The notes beneath the pieces were generated by a model that was given only the letters and a program-made list of their open reading frames with translations, did not search any database and was not told where the DNA came from. 64,000 nucleotides of DNA from CAYMUR01 sp964393615 (GTDB taxonomy: Bacteria; Planctomycetota; Planctomycetia; Pirellulales; Pirellulaceae): the NCBI GenBank assembly GCA_964393615.1, contig CAYMUR010000021.1, positions 1 through 64,000 of the forward strand, given 5' to 3'. Of the stretch, positions 46,149 to 54,031 are shown in pieces. The first letter of the stretch is position 1; every line of letters begins with the position of its first letter. A program made the translations under genes and the position numbers.

Positions 46149-46180
46149 GGGTGTACATGGCCTTGTGGCTGTACACGCCC
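46149..46180. terminator. Hairpin between convergent cysNC and the rrf2 gene
   Basis: GTGTACA (46151-46157) pairs with TGTACAC (46170-46176), extended by GG/CC and an inner TGGCC/GGC. A CCCCTTTGTTG tail follows on plus. Likely a bidirectional end. Confidence 0.5.
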
Positions 46181-46220
46181 CTTTGTTGTGCCATTTTGTT
46201 ATTCTAAGGAGTTTGATCCT

Positions 46221-46649
46221 TCAGATATAATACATGATGGCCGCTTGGTCTTTTGCCCGGACTAGCAACTCGGAAAAGGTAAGTCCGGCAAGCCGTTCCT
46301 GTTGTGCCTCAGCAGCTTCTACCCATGCTTCGGACAACGCACGTGTACTGGGCGTGACCGTGCTTGCGTTGGAACTGAACAATCCTTGAGGGCCTTCAAG
46401 GACTGACATCACATCAGCTAACGTGATTTCGTCGGGATCACAAATCAGTTCGTAGCCACCCGCCGCACCTCGTGTGCTGGTCACTAAACCCGCTCCTTTC
46501 AGTTGCAGTAAAATCTGCACGAGAAATTTGGAGGGGATACCATGCGTTTGTGCAATTTTACGTATTTGCACTGGTCGACCGGAACCGTAGTTTTCAGCTA
46601 GATCCATCACCGCCAAGCAGGCATATTCAACACGCGCCGATACATTCAT
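46221..46649 (-). CDS. Rrf2 family transcriptional regulator
   Basis: 142 residues from ATG 46649. Winged-helix with EYACLAVMDLAENYGSGRPV, QIRKIAQTHGIPSKFLVQIL and GLVTSTRGAAGGYELICDPD, then ITLADVMSVLEG. The three cysteines that hold an Fe-S cluster in IscR/NsrR are not present in the usual region, so it is closer to CymR-like sulfur regulators that sense via a partner. It lies 101 bases after cysH on the same strand. A role in sulfate-assimilation control is inferred from position. An upstream in-frame ATG at 46793 would overlap cysH and is unlikely. Confidence 0.85.
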   Translation of the reverse strand: MNVSARVEYACLAVMDLAENYGSGRPVQIRKIAQTHGIPSKFLVQILLQLKGAGLVTSTRGAAGGYELICDPDEITLADVMSVLEGPQGLFSSNASTVTPSTRALSEAWVEAAEAQQERLAGLTFSELLVRAKDQAAIMYYI

Positions 46650-46750
46650 GGTGCGCTCTGATTCAGGATTAATGGTCGTTCGGAAAAGTTGTTCGGAAAA
46701 AAGGTTACGTAGGACAAACTTGCTTGTCGAGATCGCCATGTTGCCAATAG

Positions 46751-47507
46751 TCAGCTGGTTTCCCGGAAATCTCCCAACGAATGTAGTCCACATTCCGTTT
46801 TAGTTGTTCCACTCCAACGTCCCGCTCGTTCGTCTTCACCAAGCAACAGGGCGCGTGTACAGGGCTGGCATCCGATGCTGCTGTATCCTTGATCGTGAAG
46901 AGGGTTGTAGGGGATGTCATTATCCACAATCTGTTTCCAGACACCTTCTCGAGTACTGTTAGAGAGAGGATTCACTNNNNNNNNNNTTGGCATCCCATCC
47001 CACAATCGGTGCATTCCTTCGATCGGGGCTCTGGTCGCGACGAATTGCCGTGATCCAACCGTGTTTTCCCTGGACGGCCCGCCGCAAAACGACGATTTTG
47101 CGGTCATGGCAGCATTGGTCCGGGCGGGATTTGTAAAGCGGCCCATCATGCTGAGCCTCATATTGTTCGACTGTCAGCTCTGGTCGCATTAATTCTACTT
47201 CAATCCCATAACGTTCTGCCAAGCGGTCACGTAACTGCAGTGTTTCTTTAAATTGGTAGCCGGTGTCGAGATTGAAAACATGAGTTGCCGGTGCGATTTC
47301 TGACAGCATGGAAATAATCAGGCAGCCTTCTGGGCCAAAAGCTGTGGCCATTGTGAGGTTTGATCCAAACCGTCCCGTTGCCCATTGAATGATCTCTTGG
47401 GGAGAGCTTTTTTCCAGGCGCGCATTTTCCTTTTGCAGTTCTTGCTGCAGTTCAGCCGTAAGCTTTAGCGGGGACACTTTATGTGCTGGTGTAATCGTCG
47501 TAGCCAT
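46751..47507 (-). CDS. cysH: Fe-S type APS/PAPS reductase (10-N gap inside)
   Basis: About 250 residues from ATG 47507 (ATG 47516 is an alternative). PP-loop fold with TMATAFGPEGCLIISMLSE, HVFNLDTGYQF, and the four cluster cysteines: DQCCHDRK and SIGCQPCTR. Catalytic cysteine in KTECGLH near the C-terminus. CC/CxxC marks the [4Fe-4S] class that prefers APS. An N run at 46977-46986 splits GWDAK from VNPLSNSTR; the true gap must be a multiple of 3. It reduces activated sulfate to sulfite with thioredoxin. CysC activity upstream would make PAPS, so the flux may split. Confidence 0.92.
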
Positions 47508-47518
47508 GAGAACCATAA

Positions 47519-47547
47519 ATCATAACTATACTAGTCAACAAAGTCAA
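47519..47547 (-). promoter_or_regulatory. Promoter of cysH with almost no leader
   Basis: On minus, TTGACT (47542-47547), 17-base spacer, TATGAT (47519-47524). A start about seven bases on would be near 47512, five bases before the ATG at 47507. TTGACT is repeated at 47533-47538, so AGTCAAC occurs twice and may form an operator for the Rrf2 protein. Confidence 0.6.
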
Positions 47548-47818
47548 CTATCGGATAGGTGAGGATGCCAACTTGGGGGAATTTTCCTGGAACATTGGCT
47601 GTAAAGTCAAGCTAGCAAACTATTTGGATTTGTGATGCTATGGCCATTCCCAGTTTGAATACTAGGCTGAGTGAGAGAATCGGGTTGAGGAGGCTTGGCT
47701 CTTGGGGGCATTGCCGAAGCCCGAAAACAGAGCCCGCCCTAAACGCGGCGGGGGTCTGGCATTCGTGTTCACTGTGGATACGGTGGCGCTTGTCGTCAAT
47801 TCGCCAGCCCGCTAGTTG

Positions 47819-48238
47819 TTAATGATCATTGTGTGGATGTTTTAGGATTTGACATCGCAGTTTCCATACGACGGCACCGAAAAGAATGGCAAAGGCTCCT
47901 TCGCTGATTGCCCACCAAAGTGGCATGTCCAAAATGAGATCGATGACCAGTAAGCTGCCCCCCATTGCCATAGCACAAAGGGAAAACAATCCGATCAAGG
48001 GTAGGTAACGTTCCACATCACGAGACAGGTGAAGTGTCACGATCCCGTGAAAACCGTAGAGTATTGACACGGATCGAGCCAGGTAGATGACGATTGGGCT
48101 GTCAGGTAGTTTACCAAGTCCGAGGGCTCCGTGGACATAGTCCATCCATGTGTAGGGGATCAGAATAGTTGGTATCGCCAGCAATTCGATAACAGCCACC
48201 AGGTAAAGGATCCGTGCGAGGGTGCGTTGAGTTTTCAT
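47819..48238 (-). CDS. Small multi-span membrane protein, 139 aa
   Basis: Four predicted membrane segments: ILYLVAVIELLAIPTILIPY, IVIYLARSVSILYGFHGIVT, YLPLIGLFSLCAMAMGGSLL and LWWAISEGAFAILFGAVVWK. A short cytoplasmic tail follows (LRCQILKHPHNDH). No enzymatic motif is seen and I do not name a family. The start ATG 48238 lacks an obvious ribosome site. It lies 180 bases downstream of the C45 gene on the same strand, too far to be sure they share a message. Confidence 0.7.
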   Translation of the reverse strand: MKTQRTLARILYLVAVIELLAIPTILIPYTWMDYVHGALGLGKLPDSPIVIYLARSVSILYGFHGIVTLHLSRDVERYLPLIGLFSLCAMAMGGSLLVIDLILDMPLWWAISEGAFAILFGAVVWKLRCQILKHPHNDH

Positions 48239-48418
48239 AAAATGAATGGTGGCAACGAGGAGAAAAATATCAAGTGATAGAAGTCATAGGAAAAAGAATG
48301 CAAGCGGTTGGAATTCTGGCCAAATGGTACTTTTCGATTGACTAGGATCTCCAGTAAAATTGTGTTGCAGTGCGGTGTGAAAAAAAGGTTGAAAGATGTT
48401 ACCGTGGCGTGAATATCG

Positions 48419-49474
48419 TCAAGCCATCCGGTAAATTTCGTATGGTTGTTTACATGGAACCCCACGAGTCAGGTGCATCTCACCAGCGGCAGGATCAATG
48501 ATCACGGAGAAAACAGTCGTCCAAAAACCAGTTTCGGGGTGATCGTTTGGATGTCGGCAAATCGACTGGGGATATCCGCTATGGTCTCGTAAAGCCATCT
48601 TCATGTGATCGATAGCAAGCGTACTATTCTCAGTACAAAGAAGTGAATCAATTCTTGATTTACGGGGTCCAGACTCGATGAGTTCAGGAAAATGGTCGTT
48701 GATTTCTACTAGCTCAGGGTGTAAGCAGTGGTTGGTGTGGGTTACCAGTTTTTCGTCACGTAAAACGTGAACAGCATTCATGGTAATTTCCAAGTTGGCC
48801 GGTCCCTGAGGTGTTGACAGAATAATGTTGGCTGGAATTGCCCTTTCAGCGAGCTGAACCGTTTCCAGGGCATCTTCCAGGCAACATTTTTCGTAGATCG
48901 TTCGCAGGATGAAGTAGTGGGGTACACCGACCGGGCGACTCGGTGCGGGCAGTGTGTTCACGCAAGCTCCGATTCCCTCATTGTTGAAGCCAATGTACGC
49001 GATGAGCCCAGCCTGCGTGACGTTCATCAGTGCGGGTTTGTCTATCGGGCGACGTGTGAGCACGACCGTGAACTCGTCTAGCTCCGGGTCGTTATCCCAG
49101 TTTTGAGCAACGATTGTATGTCCCTGTGCGCAACTGCGGGCATGGACGGCAAATGACGTGCAGCCCGAGTCAGATTCCGATGTAAATTGGTTGCGTACTT
49201 GTAAGATCATCAATTCATCCAGCGACACGCCCGATGCAGCTGACATGCCGCGTAGTTCCTCCAGCAAGTGCGGGGCATATTGCTCGGCGATTTCGGCCGA
49301 CGCTCTGGCGATTGCCAAAGCTTTCTCAGGGGAGATGTTGATCGTCTTGTTCACGCGATCAAGTGCTATAGCGGAAAAACCACGAATTTGATCACGAGCT
49401 GCCTCACCGATTTGTTGGCCAATTTCGTAAGGTGAGCCACTGGCTGTGATTTCAGGGTATCGCTTGGAAACCAT
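48419..49474 (-). CDS. C45-type acyltransferase/peptidase family protein
   Basis: About 351 residues. I place the start at ATG 49474, four bases after the stop of the deacylase; ATG 49507 would overlap it. The N-terminal block is YPEITASGSPYEIGQQIGEA and the candidate nucleophile is the Cys in SESDSGCTSFAVHARS, preceding GHTIVAQNWDNDPE, as in acyl-CoA:6-aminopenicillanate acyltransferase-like Ntn hydrolases that self-cut before the Cys. Conserved RKSRIDSLL and an aspartate-rich tail follow. Family members transfer or cleave acyl groups on amines. With the neighbouring N-acyl-D-amino-acid deacylase it suggests a small N-acyl amide pathway; the substrate is unknown. Confidence 0.85.
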   Translation of the reverse strand: MVSKRYPEITASGSPYEIGQQIGEAARDQIRGFSAIALDRVNKTINISPEKALAIARASAEIAEQYAPHLLEELRGMSAASGVSLDELMILQVRNQFTSESDSGCTSFAVHARSCAQGHTIVAQNWDNDPELDEFTVVLTRRPIDKPALMNVTQAGLIAYIGFNNEGIGACVNTLPAPSRPVGVPHYFILRTIYEKCCLEDALETVQLAERAIPANIILSTPQGPANLEITMNAVHVLRDEKLVTHTNHCLHPELVEINDHFPELIESGPRKSRIDSLLCTENSTLAIDHMKMALRDHSGYPQSICRHPNDHPETGFWTTVFSVIIDPAAGEMHLTRGVPCKQPYEIYRMA

Positions 49475-49478
49475 TTCT

Positions 49479-51080
49479 TCAGCTACTTTCTTTTCTGCAA
49501 ATTTCATTTCTACGGACAAAACGACCAGGTAGTGGGGTGGGAAGTGATTCGATAGGCGTACCTGCTTTGATAACTTGGATGCCGTTGACCAGCACATGTT
49601 CTATGCCGACGGTAGGCAGGTGAGGTGTTGCATACGTTGCCTGGTCGGTCACCCGTACAGGATCAAAGACAACGATATCTGCATAATGATTGAGGTGAAG
49701 TACACTACGGTTTGCAAGTCCAAATCGTGCAGCGGGCAGTCCACTGAGTTTGTGAATAGCCGCTTCAAGAGAAAAAAGTTTCCAGTCTCTTACACAGGGT
49801 CCAAGTAAACGCCCAGCTGAGCCGTAAACACGTGGGTGTACGAGGCCTCCCGGATGATAGATGCCGTCGCTGCCCATCATATACAGATCATGTTGGAGGA
49901 AGGGATGAACCAGGGATTCGTCGCCTTTGTCCATAACACATAACACAGCGAGTCTCTCTTCGATGAGCAGTTCGGCCAGGGCATCCGCTGCAGGTAAATC
50001 CATTTCTTCGACGTAGTGAGCCAAAGTTTTTCCTTGGTGTACCGAGTTCTCATTACTGGCGACCCAGGCGATGCGAATGTTTTCAAGATTCATTTGATGT
50101 GGCTGGAACACTTTACCAAACTGGAAGCGTATTTCAGGATTTTTTAACTTGTCGATTGCAGCCAGCGGCCCATCTTCCCAGACTTCGTAGGGCAAAAGAT
50201 AATTGAGCATCGTCGACCCACATTGATAGGGATAGACGTCAAATGACAGGTCAATATCACGTCGCGCATGTTCCAAGAACTCCAGAATTTCTTCGACCAT
50301 AGGCGCAGAAGATGCTTTCAGGTGTGAAATGTGTACGCGTACACCAGCCCGGCGCCCGATTTCTACGGCCTCTTGCAGGCCGCGCAAGACCCCTTTCTTA
50401 TAACGAATGTGGGTTACGTACAGTCCCTGGCTTTCAGCCATCGCCGAGCATGCGTCCACTAGTTCATCCGTCGTCGAATAGCATTGCACAATATAATCGA
50501 GGCCTGTCGACAGGCCCACCGCACCCTCTTCCATGCCGCGTCGGATTTCATCTTGGATTTGTTGCATTTGAAAGTCGTCAACGTCTCCGCGTCCCCAACC
50601 ACAATACATCGAGCGAATATTCGCATAGGGAATGTGGGTCATTGCGTTTTGGACATTCCGACCGTCCATGGACGACATGAATTCATGGAGGCTGTACCAG
50701 CCACGGTATTCTTCTTGTTGCAGAGCATTCAACGCCTGCAGATAGAAGAACCATTGCCGAACCGTATGCTCGTTAACAGGCGCGTACGAGATACCATCGG
50801 CTGCAAGCACCTCTGTTGTGAAACCTTGAAGTGTCTTTGCGGTAAAGTGAGAATGTTTAAGGATCCAGCCGTCGGTGTGGTTGTGAACATCGACAAATCC
50901 CGGAGCAATGATCTGGTTGGTAGCATCTATTTTTTGAGCCGATTTTGCATCGTTCAAATTGCCTATGGCTGTGATACGGTCCCCAACAATACCAATGTCA
51001 GCACGCTTTCTCGCTGCTCCAGTGCCATCGATCATTAGGCCACTGTGGATGAGTGTATCGAACAAGGTATTGATTTCCAA
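49479..51080 (-). CDS. N-acyl-D-amino-acid deacylase family amidohydrolase
   Basis: 533 residues, amidohydrolase-3 type. N-terminal beta-sandwich (LIHSGLMIDGTGAARKRADI), metal site in the TIM barrel (IIAPGFVDVHNHTDGW; VHISHLKASS; MGSDGIYHPGGLVHPR). GLSTGLDYIVQ is the family's conserved loop, and the C-terminal HLPTVGIEHVLVNG matches. Enzymes of this family remove the acyl group from N-acyl-D-amino acids or from dihydropyrimidine-like amides. There is no signal peptide, so it acts in the cytoplasm. The stop (TGA at 49479) abuts the C45 gene. Confidence 0.88.
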   Translation of the reverse strand: MEINTLFDTLIHSGLMIDGTGAARKRADIGIVGDRITAIGNLNDAKSAQKIDATNQIIAPGFVDVHNHTDGWILKHSHFTAKTLQGFTTEVLAADGISYAPVNEHTVRQWFFYLQALNALQQEEYRGWYSLHEFMSSMDGRNVQNAMTHIPYANIRSMYCGWGRGDVDDFQMQQIQDEIRRGMEEGAVGLSTGLDYIVQCYSTTDELVDACSAMAESQGLYVTHIRYKKGVLRGLQEAVEIGRRAGVRVHISHLKASSAPMVEEILEFLEHARRDIDLSFDVYPYQCGSTMLNYLLPYEVWEDGPLAAIDKLKNPEIRFQFGKVFQPHQMNLENIRIAWVASNENSVHQGKTLAHYVEEMDLPAADALAELLIEERLAVLCVMDKGDESLVHPFLQHDLYMMGSDGIYHPGGLVHPRVYGSAGRLLGPCVRDWKLFSLEAAIHKLSGLPAARFGLANRSVLHLNHYADIVVFDPVRVTDQATYATPHLPTVGIEHVLVNGIQVIKAGTPIESLPTPLPGRFVRRNEICRKESS

Positions 51081-51338
51081 TAATTTTTTGACAGGTCACA
51101 GATTTTGGAGTACCAGAACCATTGCAAAGTCCGACTGCATGAAAATGCAACCGATTCGTGGTAACCAAGAGTACGCTACCCGGGGGCGTGTCGAGGGTTT
51201 TAGGCCATCATTTTGGCTAACCCTGAGATCAAGCCGTCGAATGAATTCGTCGTACCAGGACCGAATGATCTGTACTGGGGACATCATTAAGCCACGGACA
51301 GCCGTTCGGAAAGCCGTTGAAACTTTAGACGACTAAAC

Positions 51339-51563
51339 TGTGGGGCGATGCGCAAAACCCGACACCATTTCGGTCAAGGGCGACCTATGCTGATGCGGAC
51401 TGCGCACACAACCCCACAACACGAATTTCTAGTGCACCGTCTTCGACATATTCATGATTTTTGCAGTGGGACGGCTCTTAACGGTGGAACGTGTTCCATG
51501 ACCGTTTTTTAGGGCGAAGCTAGGAGCGTTTTAATCACGCCGTTTTGGCGTTTTTTCACTTGG
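51339..51563 (+). ncRNA. Candidate plus-strand structured RNA with two terminator hairpins
   Basis: TGTGGGG (51339-51345) pairs with CCCCACA (51412-51418); inside it TGCGCA (51349-51354) pairs with TGCGCA (51401-51406). Downstream on plus, AACGGT...ACCGTTTTTT (about 51479-51510) and ACGCC-GTTTT-GGCGTTTTTT (about 51537-51556) look like two intrinsic terminators. No plus-strand gene ends here; both neighbours are on minus. A short RNA between the deacylase and cspA is possible. The rest of 51081-51627 shows nothing. Confidence 0.35.
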
Positions 51564-51627
51564 ACTGGCTTCGAAAACCGTTTCTCCGTAATTCAAATTG
51601 AATTTACGAAGACTCCTTGCAATATTG

Positions 51628-51825
51628 TCAGATTAATTGGACGTTTTCGGCTCTTGGGCCTTTAGGTCCATGTCCTTCAGTGTAGGAAACTCGTTGTCCT
51701 TCTTGGAGTTCGTCGTAACTAACCCCTTCGAGATTTGACGAGTGAAAGAACATGTCTTTATCCGTCCCAGTGTCGATAAACCCAAAACCCTTGTCAGTGA
51801 GTCGCTTGATGGAGCCTTCTGGCAT
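51628..51825 (-). CDS. CspA-family cold-shock protein
   Basis: 65 residues: starts MPEGSIKRLTDKGFGFIDTG and contains DMFFHSSNLEGVSYDELQEG and a closing HGPKGPRAENVQLI. RNP1 (KGFGFI) and RNP2-like (DMFFH) motifs match the CSD fold. Cytoplasmic RNA chaperone. A good promoter lies about 80 bases upstream of the start, with a ~74-base leader that can fold through CCGAAACAC/GGTGTTTTCG, fitting post-transcriptional control known for this family. A five-frame ATG at 51833 belongs to a shadow frame. Confidence 0.92.
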   Translation of the reverse strand: MPEGSIKRLTDKGFGFIDTGTDKDMFFHSSNLEGVSYDELQEGQRVSYTEGHGPKGPRAENVQLI

Positions 51826-51905
51826 TTGTCCATTCCCTCTAAAAGTAGTGTCTTGCAGGGTTGTGCGAAAACACCGTGTTTCGGCTACTCCACTGCAACG
51901 GTCGT

Positions 51906-51934
51906 ATTTTATCCGGTGAATTGCCTACGATCAA
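51906..51934 (-). promoter_or_regulatory. Promoter of the cold-shock gene
   Basis: On minus, TTGATC (51929-51934), 17-base spacer, TAAAAT (51906-51911). The start of transcription would be near 51899, giving a leader of about 74 bases before ATG 51825. Confidence 0.6.
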
Positions 51935-52717
51935 CGGGCCATCCGGGGTAACATGTGCCAGAGACGCAATTTATCAGCAGAGTTGTAAGAAAATCCACGA
52001 GTTCAGTCAGAATAGATGGTTTTAAGGAGGATGAGGCCCTATTTTTTCGGGGTTTTGTATAGATAAAATATTGATTTCCAGAAGAATGGGTGGATTAGAT
52101 AATAATTACAGCGTGAAAAATTTTGTGACGGACTGGATTGGGAAAGGCTTGCAGCACCGTTTTCATTGAAAATGGAGGATCCGAAAGCTCGTTTGTCCAA
52201 CTTATCGCCACGGATCGTTTCGCTGCCGGACATCGGCCGCATCCCTGATGTGTGATGCAGCAAGCGTTTTTCGAGGTTACTGGGAGTAGTTCGAAATCTG
52301 AAATGCAAATGATCGTTCACACTCCAATGGCATTTCAAACGAAGGCTTCGGGATCTTCGTTTTTTCGTAGGCGAGGTATTGTTTCCAATATCAGTGAGCC
52401 TCCTCTTCGACAGAAGGTGTCTCCGCTGACACGCATTCGGCTGACGCGCGTTGTAGTAGAAATTCGGCAGAACAACATGCCATATTACATACTACGGTTT
52501 AGCCTCCCCTCCCCTGCTCCAGCCCGGAGTTGTTTTTTATAAAACGTTCAAGGCCTCAACGGAAACAAAATGGATTCCGGTGAGTCAAGGTTTTCGAGGA
52601 TGTTTACCCTCTGTTCCAATGGGGCGCTTCCGCTGATAATGTCCGCATTGATTGTACCTGGCAGCGTTCGTTGGTGAATGTTCAGGATTAGAGGTTGTCA
52701 ACCTGTGGGAATGTAAA
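51935..52717. other. Intergenic stretch before the enolase-superfamily gene
   Basis: No supported gene. A plus-strand terminator-like hairpin ACGAAG (52339-52344) ... CTTCGT (52355-52360) with TTTTT following is seen. A short frame at about 52174-52254 (WEDPKARLSNLSPRIVS-like) looks protein-like but has no family. Confidence 0.4.
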
Positions 52718-53932
52718 ATGAATCGTATAACCGCAATCGAGACTGTCATTCCCACGGATATTATGGGACACCTATTAATGGTTCGTGTCCATACAGAGGC
52801 AGGAATTGTTGGATCTGGTGAGACATATCATATTCCAGAAGCATGCGCAGCAATCATTCATGATTGGATGGCACGGCGTCTGCTTGGTAGCGATGCGATG
52901 ACTATCGAACGACATTGGCGGTTCTTGTACGAACGCGCCGCCAATATTGGCGTGCGGGGTGCAGAGATCCGAGCAATTTCAGCCGTGGATTTGGCCTTGT
53001 GGGACATCCTCGGCCAGGTGTGCCAGCAGCCCATTTATCAACTACTGGGTGGTGCGGTACGGGATCGGGTCCCAGTGTACAACAGTCTTGGCCATCCTCA
53101 ATATGGTGCTTTAGCGCCGGGCCCTGATGTCGGATGGCCCGGTTACGGTGGTATGGGTGATCCAGGCCCGCTGTCAGATTCTTACAATTTTTTTCACGAG
53201 CCAGCAGCCCTGGCCAGGGAATTAGTCGCAGAAGGATTCAAGGGGATCAAGGTATGGTGTTTTGATTCGGCAGCTCATCGCAACGGTAATGCTTATATTA
53301 GTTGGGATGACATCCACGAAGCGGTGAAACCGCTACATGTGATTCGTGACACCGTCGGTGACCAGTTGGAGATCATGGTCGATGGCCACGGATTTTTTCT
53401 GTTGCCTGCCGCCTTGCGCATTGCTGATGCGTTACGGGAAATTCGTCCATTGTGGTTGGAGGATATCTTAAAGATGGACAACATTGGAACACTGGCCGAG
53501 TTCCGTCGTCAGTCCCGCATGCCATTGAGTGTGAGTGAAATGTTACTCACCGCGTCCGATTTTGTCACGGCACTTGAGCAACGTGCTGCCGATTTCGTGA
53601 TGATCGATCCCACGTGGGCTGGTGGTATCAGCGAGTCGATGCGCATCGCCAACATTGCCGCGGCCCACAACATCCCGGTCAACTGCCACGACTGTACCGG
53701 TCCGCTCACCCTGTTTTCAGGGATTCACTTGAGTGCTGCCGCTGCCAACGCCTGTTATCAGGAAACGGTACGAGCTCATATTCGGTCGTTCTATGATAAG
53801 TTGGTAAGTGTACAACCTGTGATTACCAGTGGGTTTGCCGAATTACCACAGGGGCCGGGATTAGGTACCAGCTGGCTTGACGAGTGGTTCACGAAAAATC
53901 AAAAGACTTATCGGATTAGTCGGAGCCATTAA
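52718..53932 (+). CDS. Mandelate racemase/muconate lactonizing (enolase superfamily) protein
   Basis: About 404 residues from ATG 52718 (GGGA upstream); ATG 52652 is an alternative. N-terminal cap domain (ITAIETVIPTDIMGHLLMVR), then the barrel: AVDLALWDILGQ, GFKGIKVWCFDSA (Kx(W) at the end of strand 2), IMVDGHGFFLLPAALRIADA (metal D), PLWLEDILKMDN (metal E), LSVSEMLLTASDF (metal E) and VNCHDCTGPL. The fold and metal ligands are intact. Strand-2 position has KVW rather than KxK, so substrate differs from mandelate racemase; a sugar-acid dehydratase is plausible. It converges with the fusion gene downstream (99 bases). Confidence 0.88.
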   Translation: MNRITAIETVIPTDIMGHLLMVRVHTEAGIVGSGETYHIPEACAAIIHDWMARRLLGSDAMTIERHWRFLYERAANIGVRGAEIRAISAVDLALWDILGQVCQQPIYQLLGGAVRDRVPVYNSLGHPQYGALAPGPDVGWPGYGGMGDPGPLSDSYNFFHEPAALARELVAEGFKGIKVWCFDSAAHRNGNAYISWDDIHEAVKPLHVIRDTVGDQLEIMVDGHGFFLLPAALRIADALREIRPLWLEDILKMDNIGTLAEFRRQSRMPLSVSEMLLTASDFVTALEQRAADFVMIDPTWAGGISESMRIANIAAAHNIPVNCHDCTGPLTLFSGIHLSAAAANACYQETVRAHIRSFYDKLVSVQPVITSGFAELPQGPGLGTSWLDEWFTKNQKTYRISRSH

Positions 53933-54031
53933 GCTTGTCTGATCCTGTTTTGAAAAACAAATGAGGTATCGCGGAAACAATCTGGAGTTTCTCAATCACG
54001 CCGAAGTCGATTTTGGCTGCGACGCGCGGTG

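Noticed and set aside
47640..47822. 60-aa plus frame between cysH and the membrane gene
   Set aside because: No ribosome site, poor composition; overlaps the end of the minus-strand gene.
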